Part shown: piece by piece, positions 16,276 through 25,974 of the stretch
Numbering within the stretch: the stretch's first letter is position 1
Layout of the letters: every line of letters begins with the position of its first letter
Assembly: GCA_039640505.1 (NCBI GenBank)
Contig: CP046865.1
Coordinates: 806,001-870,000 of the forward strand
Direction of reading: 5' to 3'
DNA from: Rhodobacteraceae bacterium Araon29
Lineage (GTDB): Bacteria > Pseudomonadota > Alphaproteobacteria > Rhodobacterales > Rhodobacteraceae
Length of the DNA: 64,000 nt
The notes under the pieces: generated by a model
Databases searched by the model: none
Seen by the model: the letters and a program-made list of their open reading frames with translations, nothing else
Told to the model about the DNA's origin: nothing
Made by a program: the position numbers and the translations under genes

Positions 16276-17157
16276 CTATATAGGCTTCTGGCGGTGCTCG
16301 CGCCAAAGGATGGTTAAACCAGAAAGTACTATTAGGAAAATTCCGGGGAATAGGGTGTCAATTGGAAATTCACCAAAAATGAACCAACCAAAACAAAACG
16401 CAGTTATGATGCCAAAATAATTGAAGGGTGCAAGAACCGCTGCGGGCGCATTACGGAAAGCATACATTAAGAAGATCACTCCAAAACTACCGCATATCGA
16501 CATGCTAAATATCAATGTGCCGTCTTTAAATGATTGGATCGGGCTAAAATCAATAGTTATTGCCGCTATTGCAATGGCTCCAACTGCCGCAGATGTTGCA
16601 GAGTATAAGTAAAGCACAGAGCTTGAAATTGATTTGTCAAAACTCCGTAATGTGACCATAGAAGACGCGTAGAAAAATGCAGCACCGATGGGCATTAACG
16701 CCGCCCAAGTAAACACGTCAGAGTTGGGCCGCACAATTAAAAGAGCACCAGTAAAACCAATTGTAATTGCACCCCATCTCCATAAGCCTACGTGCTCTTT
16801 GTAAATAATGATCGCAATTAATACGACAAATAATGCATTTGTTTGGCCCAGTGCTGATACAGTCGCCAGTTCTAGATTAGCCAGTGCTGTGTAAAAAAGA
16901 AGTTGTGCTAGGGCTACAAAAAAGCCTCTTGCTAACGCTAGTTTCCATCTTTTTATTTTATATGCGTTAAGTTCAAATCTTAACTCTCGGGTGTACGCCA
17001 AAAGGCCAACGGTAGGGAGGACCCCTAAAACATTACGGTATACTGATAGCTCCTGAGGCGAATAATATGTAGATAGTATTCGCACATGGACAGCCATCAA
17101 ATCAAAGCAAAGGTAAGCCAACAAGCAGATAAGAATTGCGCGAACATTAGATGTCAT
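16276..17157 (-). CDS. DMT-superfamily (EamA) transporter
   Basis: This 293-residue inner-membrane protein has ten predicted helices arranged as two EamA repeats. LGQTNALFVVLIAIIIYKEHVGLWRW followed by GFTGALLIVRP is the typical end of the first repeat, and APFNYFGIITAFCFGWFIFGEFP is its counterpart in the second. Such proteins usually export amino acids, purines or other small metabolites. The substrate here is unknown. The gene is monocistronic and convergent with the decayed gap. Confidence 0.92.
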   Translation of the reverse strand: MTSNVRAILICLLAYLCFDLMAVHVRILSTYYSPQELSVYRNVLGVLPTVGLLAYTRELRFELNAYKIKRWKLALARGFFVALAQLLFYTALANLELATVSALGQTNALFVVLIAIIIYKEHVGLWRWGAITIGFTGALLIVRPNSDVFTWAALMPIGAAFFYASSMVTLRSFDKSISSSVLYLYSATSAAVGAIAIAAITIDFSPIQSFKDGTLIFSMSICGSFGVIFLMYAFRNAPAAVLAPFNYFGIITAFCFGWFIFGEFPIDTLFPGIFLIVLSGLTILWREHRQKPI

Positions 17158-17465
17158 TTGGCTCCAAACCCAAAAGCAATTTAGTTTTATAATTACAAGC
17201 AGTCTTCTTCAATCTGAATAAAGTCAAGTATGCGTATATGCTTTGGTGTCCAGCCCCCAAAATAAGTAATACTTTTGGTTAGAGTATCTGGAATTGCTAG
17301 CTTCATGTTCCGGGCTTTGTGAGATTGGAAAAACTCAATTTAACAAAAATCAAGCGACTTGAACGCAAAGAGTGTGATCTAGCATCTATACAAAGCGGAT
17401 CAAACGGCTTAGGCACGCGTCTTGCGAAGATCAAACCGCTCCTTAGCTTAGAAAAGAAGACGCCT

Positions 17466-19625
17466 GTGAAAAAAACCCTTGCAGATGCCCTGGCACAACG
17501 GGGATATGAAACTCTGACGCCTGTTCAAAAGGCTGTGACTGATGCTGAATTGCAAAACGTGGATCTTCTTGTCTCAGCGCAAACTGGATCGGGCAAAACT
17601 GTTGGTTTTGGATTAGCATTAGGTGAAACCTTGCTGGGTGAAGAAGACAGTTTTGGCATTGCTGATGCTCCGCTGGCTTTGATTATCGCGCCCACGCGGG
17701 AATTGGCATTGCAGGTGAAGCGGGAATTGGCCTGGCTCTACGCGCCTGCAGCGGTTGTTATGGCTTCCTGCGTTGGCGGAATGGATATGCGCGATGAACG
17801 TCGTGCCCTAGGGCGTGGGGCGCATATTGTGGTAGCGACACCTGGTCGCCTACGAGATCATATTATGCGCGGCAGTATCGATTTATCCTCTTTGCGCGGG
17901 GTGGTATTAGACGAAGCTGATGAAATGTTGGATTTGGGGTTTCGTGAAGATCTTGAATTTATTCTTGGCGAAGCACCCGATGATCGCCGTACGTTAATGT
18001 TTTCGGCAACAGTGCCTAAAACGATTGCAAACTTGGCCAAAAGCTATCAACGCGACGCGGTACGCGTCACCACCGTTGCCGAAACAGAACAGCATAATGA
18101 CATCAAATACAATGCGATGACAGTGGCCAACCATGATGCTGAAAATGCAATTATCAATATATTGCGGTTTTACGAAGCTCCGAATTCTATTGTATTTTGC
18201 AACACGCGGGCAATGGTCAACCGGGTCACCACGCGGCTTTCCAATCGTAATTTTTCTGTCGTGGCTTTGTCTGGAGAGTTATCCCAGGCCGAGCGCAGCC
18301 ATGCGCTGCAAGCGATGAGGGATGGCCGCGCTCGGGTCTGTGTTGCCACGGATGTGGCCGCGCGTGGGATTGACTTGCCGGGTTTGGATTTGGTGGTGCA
18401 TGCTGAATTGCCCAATAACCATGAAACTCTACTGCATCGTTCGGGTCGCACTGGGCGCGCCGGGCGAAAAGGGGAAAGTTGTTTGATCGTAACGGCCAAG
18501 CAGCGACGTAAGGCCGAGCGTATTTTGCAAGGGGCAAAACTTTCTGCTGAATGGAGAGAGGTGCCTTCAGCCGAAGCGGTGCGCCGGCGCGATCAAGAGC
18601 GATTGCTTGCCGATCCAATGTGGGCCGAGCCGATTTCCTCGGGTGAATCAGAAATGGTTGAGCAGTTGGCCGCACAATTTGATCATAAGCAGATTGCCGC
18701 TGCCTACCTGCGTTTGTATAGTCAACGTGTCTCAGCCCCCGAAGAGCTTTCAACTGCGGCAGACCTCCGCTCTGCAAAACCCGCTGCGCCTTTTGGCCCT
18801 TCCAAATGGTTTTCGCTCAATCAGGGCCGCAACCAAGGTACTGAAGTGCGCCGTCTTTTGCCAACTCTATGCAATGCAGGACATATCACCAAAGATGATA
18901 TTGGTGCGATCCGCATTCAAAATGATGAAACTTTTATAGAGATTTCACAAAAGGCCGTTACTCGTTTCACTCAGGCGCTTGGCAAAGAGATGAAAGTGGA
19001 AGGCGGTTTGATCCTTAATGCGCTAAACTACGTGCCGGCAGCTGCAAAAGGGCCGAAACCAGCATTTAAGCCCTCGCAAAAACCGGTAAGAACGCACAAA
19101 AGGGAAGTTAGTCACAAAGATGCCCCCACAAAGCAAGACAGGCATCATAGCAAAGCCAAGGACGGACAGATGATGCTGGCATCTACTGCCGAAAGCTCTT
19201 CTGCTAAACCTGACCGTTCCAAATCGCATCGCTCCGCAAAACCCACGCGGAAAACCGCTTCGGGGCAACCAAAAGCGGTGGTGAAATCGGGCAGCAAGCC
19301 GGGTGCCTCAAACGTGTCTCGCCGTTTTGAAAAGCCTCGCTCGCCCATGCAGCGAGCCTGTGATGATGGCGCTGTCGTCGAGCGCAAATCCCGTGGGGCA
19401 AAATACGGCGGGAAAGCTTCTGGCAAATCGGGTGACAAAACTGGTGGGAAATCATCTGGCAAACCATATGCTGCTTATGAAGCCAAGCGATGCGGTGCCG
19501 CTGATAAGCCCAAGGGCGGTAAAAATCTGGCGCCGGCGGTGGGCAAACCCAATAGTAAAAAAAATAAAGCGCGCCGTGCGGCTGAAAGTATAGGACGGCA
19601 AGCGCCCCGCCGTTCCGGGTCTTGA
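17466..19625 (+). CDS. DEAD-box ATP-dependent RNA helicase with DbpA-type RNA-binding domain
   Basis: The protein has about 719 residues from the GTG at 17466, preferred because homologues begin with TLADALAQRGYETLTPVQ; the frame is open from 17319. The helicase motifs are present: SAQTGSGKT (I), PTRELALQV (Ia), ATPGRL, DEADEMLD (II), SATVP (III), ARGIDLPGLDLV and HRSGRTGRAG (VI). A DbpA-like RNA-binding domain follows (EVRRLLPTLCNAGHITKDDIGAIRI). The last 170 residues are Lys/Arg/Ser/Gly-rich and probably disordered. It resembles DeaD/CsdA, which remodels ribosomal RNA in the cold and during ribosome assembly, although the tail is longer than usual. Confidence 0.93.
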   Translation: MKKTLADALAQRGYETLTPVQKAVTDAELQNVDLLVSAQTGSGKTVGFGLALGETLLGEEDSFGIADAPLALIIAPTRELALQVKRELAWLYAPAAVVMASCVGGMDMRDERRALGRGAHIVVATPGRLRDHIMRGSIDLSSLRGVVLDEADEMLDLGFREDLEFILGEAPDDRRTLMFSATVPKTIANLAKSYQRDAVRVTTVAETEQHNDIKYNAMTVANHDAENAIINILRFYEAPNSIVFCNTRAMVNRVTTRLSNRNFSVVALSGELSQAERSHALQAMRDGRARVCVATDVAARGIDLPGLDLVVHAELPNNHETLLHRSGRTGRAGRKGESCLIVTAKQRRKAERILQGAKLSAEWREVPSAEAVRRRDQERLLADPMWAEPISSGESEMVEQLAAQFDHKQIAAAYLRLYSQRVSAPEELSTAADLRSAKPAAPFGPSKWFSLNQGRNQGTEVRRLLPTLCNAGHITKDDIGAIRIQNDETFIEISQKAVTRFTQALGKEMKVEGGLILNALNYVPAAAKGPKPAFKPSQKPVRTHKREVSHKDAPTKQDRHHSKAKDGQMMLASTAESSSAKPDRSKSHRSAKPTRKTASGQPKAVVKSGSKPGASNVSRRFEKPRSPMQRACDDGAVVERKSRGAKYGGKASGKSGDKTGGKSSGKPYAAYEAKRCGAADKPKGGKNLAPAVGKPNSKKNKARRAAESIGRQAPRRSGS

Positions 19626-19784
19626 AGAAATTGTTTGGTGCGTTCACATAACAATTCACGAGCCTGAGGTTCTTTTGTGCACAATTTCTGATTTGTCGCC
19701 TTGGACAGCTTTTGGGAGCAATTGTTTAGGTTTGTCTGTAGCTTGCCAAAATAACACATTTTAGAACTGTGCTATTGTCAACTT

Positions 19785-21032
19785 TTAGATGGCTTCACCT
19801 TTAACCAAACGACCTTCACACGAACCAAACCCAACTTTGTAGTCCTCCCCTTTGGCCTCACCTTTGAAAATTACAATATCGTCATCTTTTAGAAAGCGAC
19901 GTGATGTACCGTCCTTTAAAGTAATTGGCTCTCTTCCACCCCAACAAATTTCCAACATAGAACCGCAATTGAACTGCTCCGGGCCAGAAATTGTCCCAGA
20001 CCCCAGTAAATCGCCGACACGCATTGGACATCCGGATGATGAATGGTGTGCCAACTGCTGTGCAGATGAATAATACATTTCACTATAATTTGTCTGGCTT
20101 ACGGTCGTTTTAGAGCCATCCTGCGTTTGAATACTCACAGAGAGCGCAAGGTCATAAAGCATAGGCTTTGTATCCCGTATATGCTCGAGTAACTCATGTT
20201 CCCGTTTAGGTGTATTCACCCGAAATGGCTCAAGCGCTTCACTCGTCACAATCCACGGGCTGATTGTTGAAGCTGTTGCTTTTGCCTGAAAAGGACCGAG
20301 AGGCTGGTATTCCCAAGCCTGAATATCTCGTGCCGACCAGTCATTTAATAATACATAACCAAATATGTTCTCATCTGCTTGATCTACGGAAATTCGCCCT
20401 GAGGAGGGGTGCCCGACAATGGCACCGATCTCTAATTCAAAGTCAAAACGAGACGAAGGCCCAAAAATTGGCCCTTTATCATCTGCATTTTTAATTTGAC
20501 CATTTGGACGCCTGACGTCAGTGCCAGAAACGACTACCGAGGAAGCACGGGCATTGTAGCCAATTGGAATATGCAGCCAGTTTTCCGGTAATGCATTGTC
20601 AGCTCCACGGAACATAGTTCCTACATTTGTTGCATGATGCTTTCCGGCATAAAAATCTGTGAATTCTGTTACACTGAAAGGCATGTGCAACTCTGAGTCT
20701 GATTGGGGGATAAGATGATTAGTCAGTTTATCAATGGCATCAGAGTCTTTAGAAAGAAGTACCATTAGCTCAGTGCGAAAAGATAACCATGTTCTTTGTT
20801 CTAAGGCCATGAAGTCATTCCAGACCCCTTTACTAAAGACATGTTTTTTTGGCAGATGAAGAATTCCATCCCTCTCAAGCGATGTGAGATCCAAGATGTG
20901 GTCCCCAATTGCCGCACCACAATGTTTCGAACGGCCTTTAGTACTAAAAACGCCATAAGGTAAATTGTTCAGTGGAAATTCAGTATCAGGATTATTTGCG
21001 CTTTTAACCCAAGAAGTTAGCCGTTTGGACAT
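19785..21032 (-). CDS. fahA: Fumarylacetoacetase
   Basis: The 415-residue enzyme cleaves fumarylacetoacetate to fumarate and acetoacetate, the final step of tyrosine breakdown through homogentisate. FTDFYAGKHHATNVGTMFRG contains the catalytic His/Asp segment. FELEIGAIVG gives the two metal-binding Glu residues, and LNDWSARDIQAWEYQPLGPFQAK gives the metal-binding Asp. Length and motifs match the bacterial and animal enzyme. It is the last gene of the minus-strand hppD-hmgA-maiA-fahA operon, 12 bases after the isomerase gene. Confidence 0.96.
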   Translation of the reverse strand: MSKRLTSWVKSANNPDTEFPLNNLPYGVFSTKGRSKHCGAAIGDHILDLTSLERDGILHLPKKHVFSKGVWNDFMALEQRTWLSFRTELMVLLSKDSDAIDKLTNHLIPQSDSELHMPFSVTEFTDFYAGKHHATNVGTMFRGADNALPENWLHIPIGYNARASSVVVSGTDVRRPNGQIKNADDKGPIFGPSSRFDFELEIGAIVGHPSSGRISVDQADENIFGYVLLNDWSARDIQAWEYQPLGPFQAKATASTISPWIVTSEALEPFRVNTPKREHELLEHIRDTKPMLYDLALSVSIQTQDGSKTTVSQTNYSEMYYSSAQQLAHHSSSGCPMRVGDLLGSGTISGPEQFNCGSMLEICWGGREPITLKDGTSRRFLKDDDIVIFKGEAKGEDYKVGFGSCEGRLVKGEAI

Positions 21033-21044
21033 ACAAATCCCCTT

Positions 21045-21674
21045 TTATTTCTTAGCATCAATTTGTCTATCTGGCTCTGCCAGTTGAAAAGATTCTAACT
21101 GTAGACAGTTTTGCTCAATTTCAATTAATCTTCCTAATTCGCTGAGGTCAGCCCCCCAGCGCCTTGCGTTGTAGAGTTGTGGAATTAGGCATATGTCTGC
21201 TAAACTCGGATGACTACCAAAGCAAAAAGGGCCGTCGCGCAGCAAAGTTGTAAAGGCAAATAAACCTTCACGCATCCAATGTTTCATCCAGCTCACAACT
21301 GCTTCTTGACTATGCCCTAACTCTCTGAATTTATTTGTAACTTTTAAATTATTCACAGGATGAATGTCGGTGGCAATTATAAGAGAAGTTGCCTCAACTT
21401 GTGCAGCGTCAAACGGATTTTTCGGTAATAATGGAGGGTCTGGATATATTTTATCAAGGTAGCGCAAGATTGCGAGCGATTGTGTGAGAACAGATCCATC
21501 TTCCAGTATTAAAATCGGCACACCTTTTGCCGGATTTATTAACTGACATGTTGCGTTTCTATGTTCACCATTTACCAAATCAACCGGTATAATTTCATGT
21601 GCTATGCTTTTCATATGAAGAGCAATACGTACCCTATATGAGGTCGTAGAACGCCAATAGGAATAAAGCTTCAT
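21045..21674 (-). CDS. maiA: Maleylacetoacetate isomerase
   Basis: This 209-residue zeta-class glutathione transferase converts maleylacetoacetate to fumarylacetoacetate. The N-terminal thioredoxin fold begins [17 protein letters not shown], where the Ser/Thr pair stands for the usual SSC active site. A glutathione-binding segment reads [24 protein letters not shown], and the helical C-terminal domain has [18 protein letters not shown]. It overlaps hmgA by four bases (ATGA), so the two are co-translated. Confidence 0.94.
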   Translation of the reverse strand: MKLYSYWRSTTSYRVRIALHMKSIAHEIIPVDLVNGEHRNATCQLINPAKGVPILILEDGSVLTQSLAILRYLDKIYPDPPLLPKNPFDAAQVEATSLIIATDIHPVNNLKVTNKFRELGHSQEAVVSWMKHWMREGLFAFTTLLRDGPFCFGSHPSLADICLIPQLYNARRWGADLSELGRLIEIEQNCLQLESFQLAEPDRQIDAKK

Positions 21675-23002
21675 TTCAGACCCGGCGTGCCATCAAATTT
21701 CTTTTCCAAGGATGCCCAGCAGTCGATATAATCATCCTGTAATGGGGCTTCCTTTGCAGCATATTTGGTTAAATGTTGTGGAAAACGGGTCTCGAACATG
21801 AAGCTCATTGTTCGATCAAGCTTATCTGGCCCTAAATTAGCCTTAGATGCTTTTTCAAAAGCATCCCGATCTGGGCCGTGAGGTAACATCATATTATGTA
21901 GGCTCATACTGCCAGGAGCAAAACCTGTGGGCTTAGCGTCATATTCGCCATAAATATTTCCCATTAGTTCTGACATAACATTTTTATGATACCAGGGCGG
22001 GCGAAAAGTATTTTCTGCGACCATCCATCTTTCTCGAAATAGAACGAAGTCGATATTAGCCGTTCCAACTTGACTAGAGGGGGCTGTCAATACTGTGAAT
22101 ATCGAAGGATCAGGGTGATCGAATAGAACGGCGCCAACTGGGCAATAATTCTTTAGATCATATTTGTAGGGAGCATAGTTGCCGTGCCAGGCAATGATGT
22201 CTAGTGGCGAATGGCCAATCTCAGTTTTGTGGAACTGCCCACACCACTTGACGGTTACTGCCGAGGGGACTTCACGGTCCTCAAAAGCCGCAACGGGCGT
22301 TTTGAAATCCCTTGGGTTTGCAAGGCAATTCGCCCCAATTGGCCCTCGGTCAGGTAAGTCAAAAACCTGCCCATAATTTTCACAAACAAACCCACGGCAC
22401 GGACCCTGTAGAACCTCAACACGGTACACTAGGCCGCGCGGTAACACTGCAATTTCTTGCGGAGCAATGTCTATAACCCCCAATTCTGTTGCAAAGCGTA
22501 GCTTGCCTTGCTGCGGCACAACAAGCAGCTCTGAATCGGCGGAATAAAAATATTCATTCACCATACTTTCGGTCACTAGGTATATATGGGAGGCCATACC
22601 CGTATGCGTATTTACATCACCAGCTGTAGTCACCGTGCGCATGCCCGTGATCCAATTCAATCCATCAGTACTCGGAATTGGATCCCAACGATATTGGCCT
22701 AGCGAGATTATATCAGGGTCTATTTGCGGGGCAGACAGCCAATAAGGGACCTGTATCTTTTCAAATCTATGTGTGTGTTTCACTGAAGGCCTGATACGAT
22801 AGCACCAGGTTCGCTCGGGGTGTGATTTCGTGAAAGCCGATCCAGATAACTGTTCTGCATATAGGCCGTATTCAAGGCGCTGCGGGCTATTCATGCCCGT
22901 GGGTAACGCTCCCGGTAGAGCCTCGGTTTCGAAGTCATTCCCAAAACCGGGCATGTACCCTTTGGAAGGACCTGCAAGTGAGGGTGCGTAGGTCAAGCTC
23001 AT
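21671..23002 (-). CDS. hmgA: Homogentisate 1,2-dioxygenase
   Basis: The 443-residue non-haem iron dioxygenase opens the homogentisate ring to maleylacetoacetate. [19 protein letters not shown] is the characteristic start. The iron ligands are visible as His and Glu in [16 protein letters not shown] and as His in [14 protein letters not shown]. It overlaps hppD upstream and maiA downstream by four bases each, which shows tight coupling of the pathway. Confidence 0.97.
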   Translation of the reverse strand: MSLTYAPSLAGPSKGYMPGFGNDFETEALPGALPTGMNSPQRLEYGLYAEQLSGSAFTKSHPERTWCYRIRPSVKHTHRFEKIQVPYWLSAPQIDPDIISLGQYRWDPIPSTDGLNWITGMRTVTTAGDVNTHTGMASHIYLVTESMVNEYFYSADSELLVVPQQGKLRFATELGVIDIAPQEIAVLPRGLVYRVEVLQGPCRGFVCENYGQVFDLPDRGPIGANCLANPRDFKTPVAAFEDREVPSAVTVKWCGQFHKTEIGHSPLDIIAWHGNYAPYKYDLKNYCPVGAVLFDHPDPSIFTVLTAPSSQVGTANIDFVLFRERWMVAENTFRPPWYHKNVMSELMGNIYGEYDAKPTGFAPGSMSLHNMMLPHGPDRDAFEKASKANLGPDKLDRTMSFMFETRFPQHLTKYAAKEAPLQDDYIDCWASLEKKFDGTPGLK

Positions 23003-24105
23003 ACTGCATCAACTCCATCACCGTAATCGCCCTTGGCAATTTCTTCGGCCTCGATGCTTTCGAACAAAGCCTTGAAGTTGCCTTCTCCAAACCCATCGTC
23101 CCCTTTGCGCTGGATGAATTCGAAAAAAATGGGGCCAATGACCGTCTTGGAGAAAATTTGTAGTAAGATTTTTGTTTCACCACCGTCTAATACACCTTCG
23201 CCATCAATCAAGATACCGTGCTTTTTCATACGATTGGTTGGTTCACTGTGACTTCTCACCCGGTCAAAGGATAAATCGTAATAGATGTCAGGTGGCCCTG
23301 GCATAAAATGCATGCCCTTATCTGCAATAGCATCAACCGAAGTGAAGATATCCTGTGTCCCCACAGCGATATGTTGGATGCCTTCGCCGTTGTACTTTTT
23401 CAGGTAGTTGACAATTTGTCCTGTCTCGCCCCGGTCTTCATTGATTGGGATACGAATACGCCCGCAAGGTGATGTCAAAGCACGACTATAAAGACCAGTA
23501 TACTTGCCTTGAATGTCGAAGAAACGGATTTCTTTGAAATTGAATAGCTTATTGTAGAACTGGAACCATTTATCCATGTTTCCCTTGAACACGTTATGCG
23601 TAAGGTGATCTAGGTAGTAAAACCCAACACCTTGTGGATGCGCATTCGTGATCCAGTCGAATTCCTCGTTGTAAACACTTTGGTCGAAATATTTTTCAAA
23701 AAAATAAATTAATGATCCGCCAATGCCCAAAATCACAGGTACATCCATAACTTTACCGACGCCATCGTAAGGAACTGCACCATTTTTCACAGCATGATTA
23801 AAGGCATGCTCTGCATCGACAACTCGCCACCCCATTGAGGATGCGCAGGGGCCGTGTTTTGCAATAAAATCGGCAGCATGGGTGTTGGATTCTGCATTTA
23901 TCAAGTAAGAAATATCACCTTGCTGCCAAAGCTCGACCCTTTTGTTCTTGTGATTGGCTACGTGGTTATAACCCATCTTCATAAAGCTATCGCGTAAAGA
24001 TTGCGGATCAGGGTGAGCAAATTCAACAAACTCAAAACCATCTGTTCCAGCTGGATTGTCTAATGTAATTTTTGCGCAGGGCGCGTCATGGGGGAATGGA
24101 CCCAT
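22999..24105 (-). CDS. hppD: 4-hydroxyphenylpyruvate dioxygenase
   Basis: The 368-residue Fe(II) enzyme turns 4-hydroxyphenylpyruvate into homogentisate. The two vicinal-oxygen-chelate domains start at [11 protein letters not shown] and at [13 protein letters not shown]. The iron ligands are His in DHLTHNV, His in [13 protein letters not shown] and Glu in [18 protein letters not shown]. It is the first gene of the homogentisate operon, with an AGGAGAA-type ribosome site before the ATG. The divergent Lrp-family gene shares its promoter region. Confidence 0.97.
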   Translation of the reverse strand: MGPFPHDAPCAKITLDNPAGTDGFEFVEFAHPDPQSLRDSFMKMGYNHVANHKNKRVELWQQGDISYLINAESNTHAADFIAKHGPCASSMGWRVVDAEHAFNHAVKNGAVPYDGVGKVMDVPVILGIGGSLIYFFEKYFDQSVYNEEFDWITNAHPQGVGFYYLDHLTHNVFKGNMDKWFQFYNKLFNFKEIRFFDIQGKYTGLYSRALTSPCGRIRIPINEDRGETGQIVNYLKKYNGEGIQHIAVGTQDIFTSVDAIADKGMHFMPGPPDIYYDLSFDRVRSHSEPTNRMKKHGILIDGEGVLDGGETKILLQIFSKTVIGPIFFEFIQRKGDDGFGEGNFKALFESIEAEEIAKGDYGDGVDAV

Positions 24106-24140
24106 GATGTTCTCCTTTTTTATTTATTTAATTGAATGAT

Positions 24141-24202
24141 ATATGCATATTATTGTTATAAATTTGCAAATTGACGCAAAAATAATTACGTTTCTCACGT
24201 AA
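24141..24202. promoter_or_regulatory. Palindrome cluster between hppD and the Lrp-type gene
   Basis: Three perfect inverted repeats lie in the 118-bp divergent promoter region: ATATGCATAT (24141-24150), AATTTGCAAATT (24161-24172) and TTACGT-TTCTC-ACGTAA (24186-24202). They are likely operator or promoter elements for the adjacent Lrp/AsnC regulator, whose relatives bind AT-rich palindromes. Assignment of any one repeat is inference. Confidence 0.55.
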
Positions 24203-24223
24203 AGTGTAGTTAAGGGCATAAAT

Positions 24224-24694
24224 ATGCATGAATCTATTGATCAGTATGATCAAGCCATATTGAGAGCTTTGAAGAAAGACGGAGCTTTAACAAACGCACA
24301 ACTTAGTGAGGTGGTTAACTTATCACCGTCGCAATGTTCGCGCAGGCGTTTAAGATTGGAAAAAGAGGGGATCATAGCTGGTTATCACGCACGGCTTAAT
24401 GATGAGGCCATGGGTCTAGGTCTGCGGGCGGTGATCAGGGTCAATCTTAATTCGCACAGTGAAAAAAATGCAAAAGAATTTTCTGGTTTATTAAACAGTC
24501 ATGATGAAATCATTGAAGCTTTCTCTGTTTCAGGAGATGCTGATTATATTCTTATTGTGCAATGTAAAGATTTGGCAACTTTTTCGGATTTTATACATAC
24601 CGTTCTGTTACCGCAGCCAATTATAGGACAGGTCAAATCCGAAATTGCATTAAAGGAAATCAAACAACCCCACTCATTGCATCTCCCAAAATGA
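24224..24694 (+). CDS. Lrp/AsnC-family transcriptional regulator
   Basis: The 156-residue protein has an N-terminal helix-turn-helix (QAILRALKKDGALTNAQLSEVVNLSPSQCSRRRLRLEKEGII) and a C-terminal RAM domain (IIEAFSVSGDADYILIVQCKDLATFSDFI) with the effector-loop glycine/aspartate pattern. It faces the homogentisate operon across a 118-bp region rich in palindromes. It therefore probably controls that operon in response to tyrosine, phenylalanine or an intermediate. The insertion-sequence relic begins seven bases after its stop. Confidence 0.94.
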   Translation: MHESIDQYDQAILRALKKDGALTNAQLSEVVNLSPSQCSRRRLRLEKEGIIAGYHARLNDEAMGLGLRAVIRVNLNSHSEKNAKEFSGLLNSHDEIIEAFSVSGDADYILIVQCKDLATFSDFIHTVLLPQPIIGQVKSEIALKEIKQPHSLHLPK

Positions 24695-24700
24695 GCCTCC

Positions 24701-25594
24701 TGATCTGAATTGGTCCACTGTTATATTGAGGGAACGTAGGACCGAGAATGACAAACAAACGACTAAGGCCAGAAGAGATTGTCTAGAGGTTACGGCAAGT
24801 TGAGGTGTTGATGGGGCAAGGAATGTCCCGTCTTGATGCGATCAGGCAGATAGGAGTTGTTAATCAAACTTATTACCGCTGGCTCGCCAGTTTGGCAGAT
24901 ATGGCTATCGTAGGATTGCTGCCTTGCTGAGAGACGCTGGTTGGTCCGTAAGTGATGGCCGTATCGAGAGGCTGTGGCGATAAGAGGGGCTTAAGGTTCT
25001 ACAAAAGCAACCAAAGAAAGGGCCGCTATAGCTCAATGACGGCTCATGCGTTCGGTTGCGTCCTGAGTATCGCAATCATGTCTGGAGTTATGACTTTGTT
25101 CATTGCCGCACCGATGACGGGAAGGCGTTTCGAACGCTGAACCTTATCGACGAGTTCAGCCAGGAATGCTTGGCCATCAAGGTAGATCGAAAACTGAACT
25201 CTACGAACGTGATTAATGCTCTGACAGATCAATTTATCTTGCAAGGCTTTCCAGCATTCATACGGTCAGACAATGGCCCCGAGTTCGTTGCTCAGGCTGT
25301 CAGAGACTGGATTGCAGCTGTGGGTGCAAAGACTGCCTACATCGAGCCAGGTTCTCCTTTGGAGAATGGATATTGTGAAAGCTTCAATGGCAGGTTCAGA
25401 GATGAACTGCTTAACGCAGAGAGCTTTTACACCTAAAGGGAAGCACAAATTATCATTGAACAATGGAGATGTCACTACAATACTAAGAGACCACAAAGTG
25501 CACTGGGCTATCGTCCACCAGCACCCGAAACCATCATACCGATGGACCAAAGGCCTATCATGCACTAACAATCGTCTTGGACCAATCAGACCGA
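24701..25594 (+). mobile_element. Decayed IS3-family insertion sequence (IS407/IS51-like)
   Basis: Imperfect terminal repeats are visible (left TCTGAATTGGTCCA near 24704, right-end complement TCTGATTGGTCCA near 25581-25593). Between them lie remnants of both transposase frames. OrfA starts MTNKRLRPEEIV at 24748, is stopped at once by TAG, and then continues LRQVEVLMGQGMSRLDAIRQIGV. OrfB begins abruptly at RYGYRRIAALLRDAGW. The element is about 0.9 kb instead of about 1.2 kb, so the end of orfA and the start of orfB have been deleted. It cannot transpose on its own. Confidence 0.85.
24892..25571 (+). pseudogene. IS3-family transposase OrfB, interrupted
   Basis: One continuous frame encodes the integrase catalytic region: [33 protein letters not shown] and [17 protein letters not shown] provide the DDE triad. 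It is interrupted by TAA after IERLWR (about 24978), TAG (about 25030) and TAA (25434), after which REAQIIIEQWRCHYN and SALGYRPPAPE complete the family C-terminus. The first half of OrfB is missing. Confidence 0.85.
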
Positions 25595-25974
25595 GCTAGG
25601 CACACAGTTCACTACAAAAGTCAAACGAGCGGTGTAATACATTGCGATAGGTTTATCTCCTGCTGGCGGAGTAATCACCTCCCTGCCGTGCCATTTTTTC
25701 CCAGGGTTTCTTATAAATTCAATGGCCTCATTAGGTTGGACCAATCTTTTTAAGGCCGCTTTTGGCACCACTTAGTCAGATTTGGCTGTAGTTTGCAAAA
25801 AAATTGGGTGGTCAAAGAGGCTTTAACAGTCTGGAGGTTAGATTCAAAAATGTGAACTTGAAACTTAAGGTTCCGAAACTGTCCGCCGATGTCTTTCGCG
25901 GCCTGACTGGGTAGCGCCGCTGTAAAAAGAATATAACTAATAAGCTCAGATCGCGTTGGTAACTAATCCGAATT
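25595..25974. other. Gap between the IS relic and the DUF1513 gene
   Basis: About 380 bases. A minus-strand frame at 25586-25771 (MVPKAALKRLVQPNEAI...) has a protein-like composition but no recognised family and no ribosome site. Nothing else is seen. Confidence 0.5.

Noticed and set aside
25586-25771. 61-residue minus-strand frame beside the IS relic
   Set aside because: Composition is protein-like, but no family, start signal or neighbour supports it.
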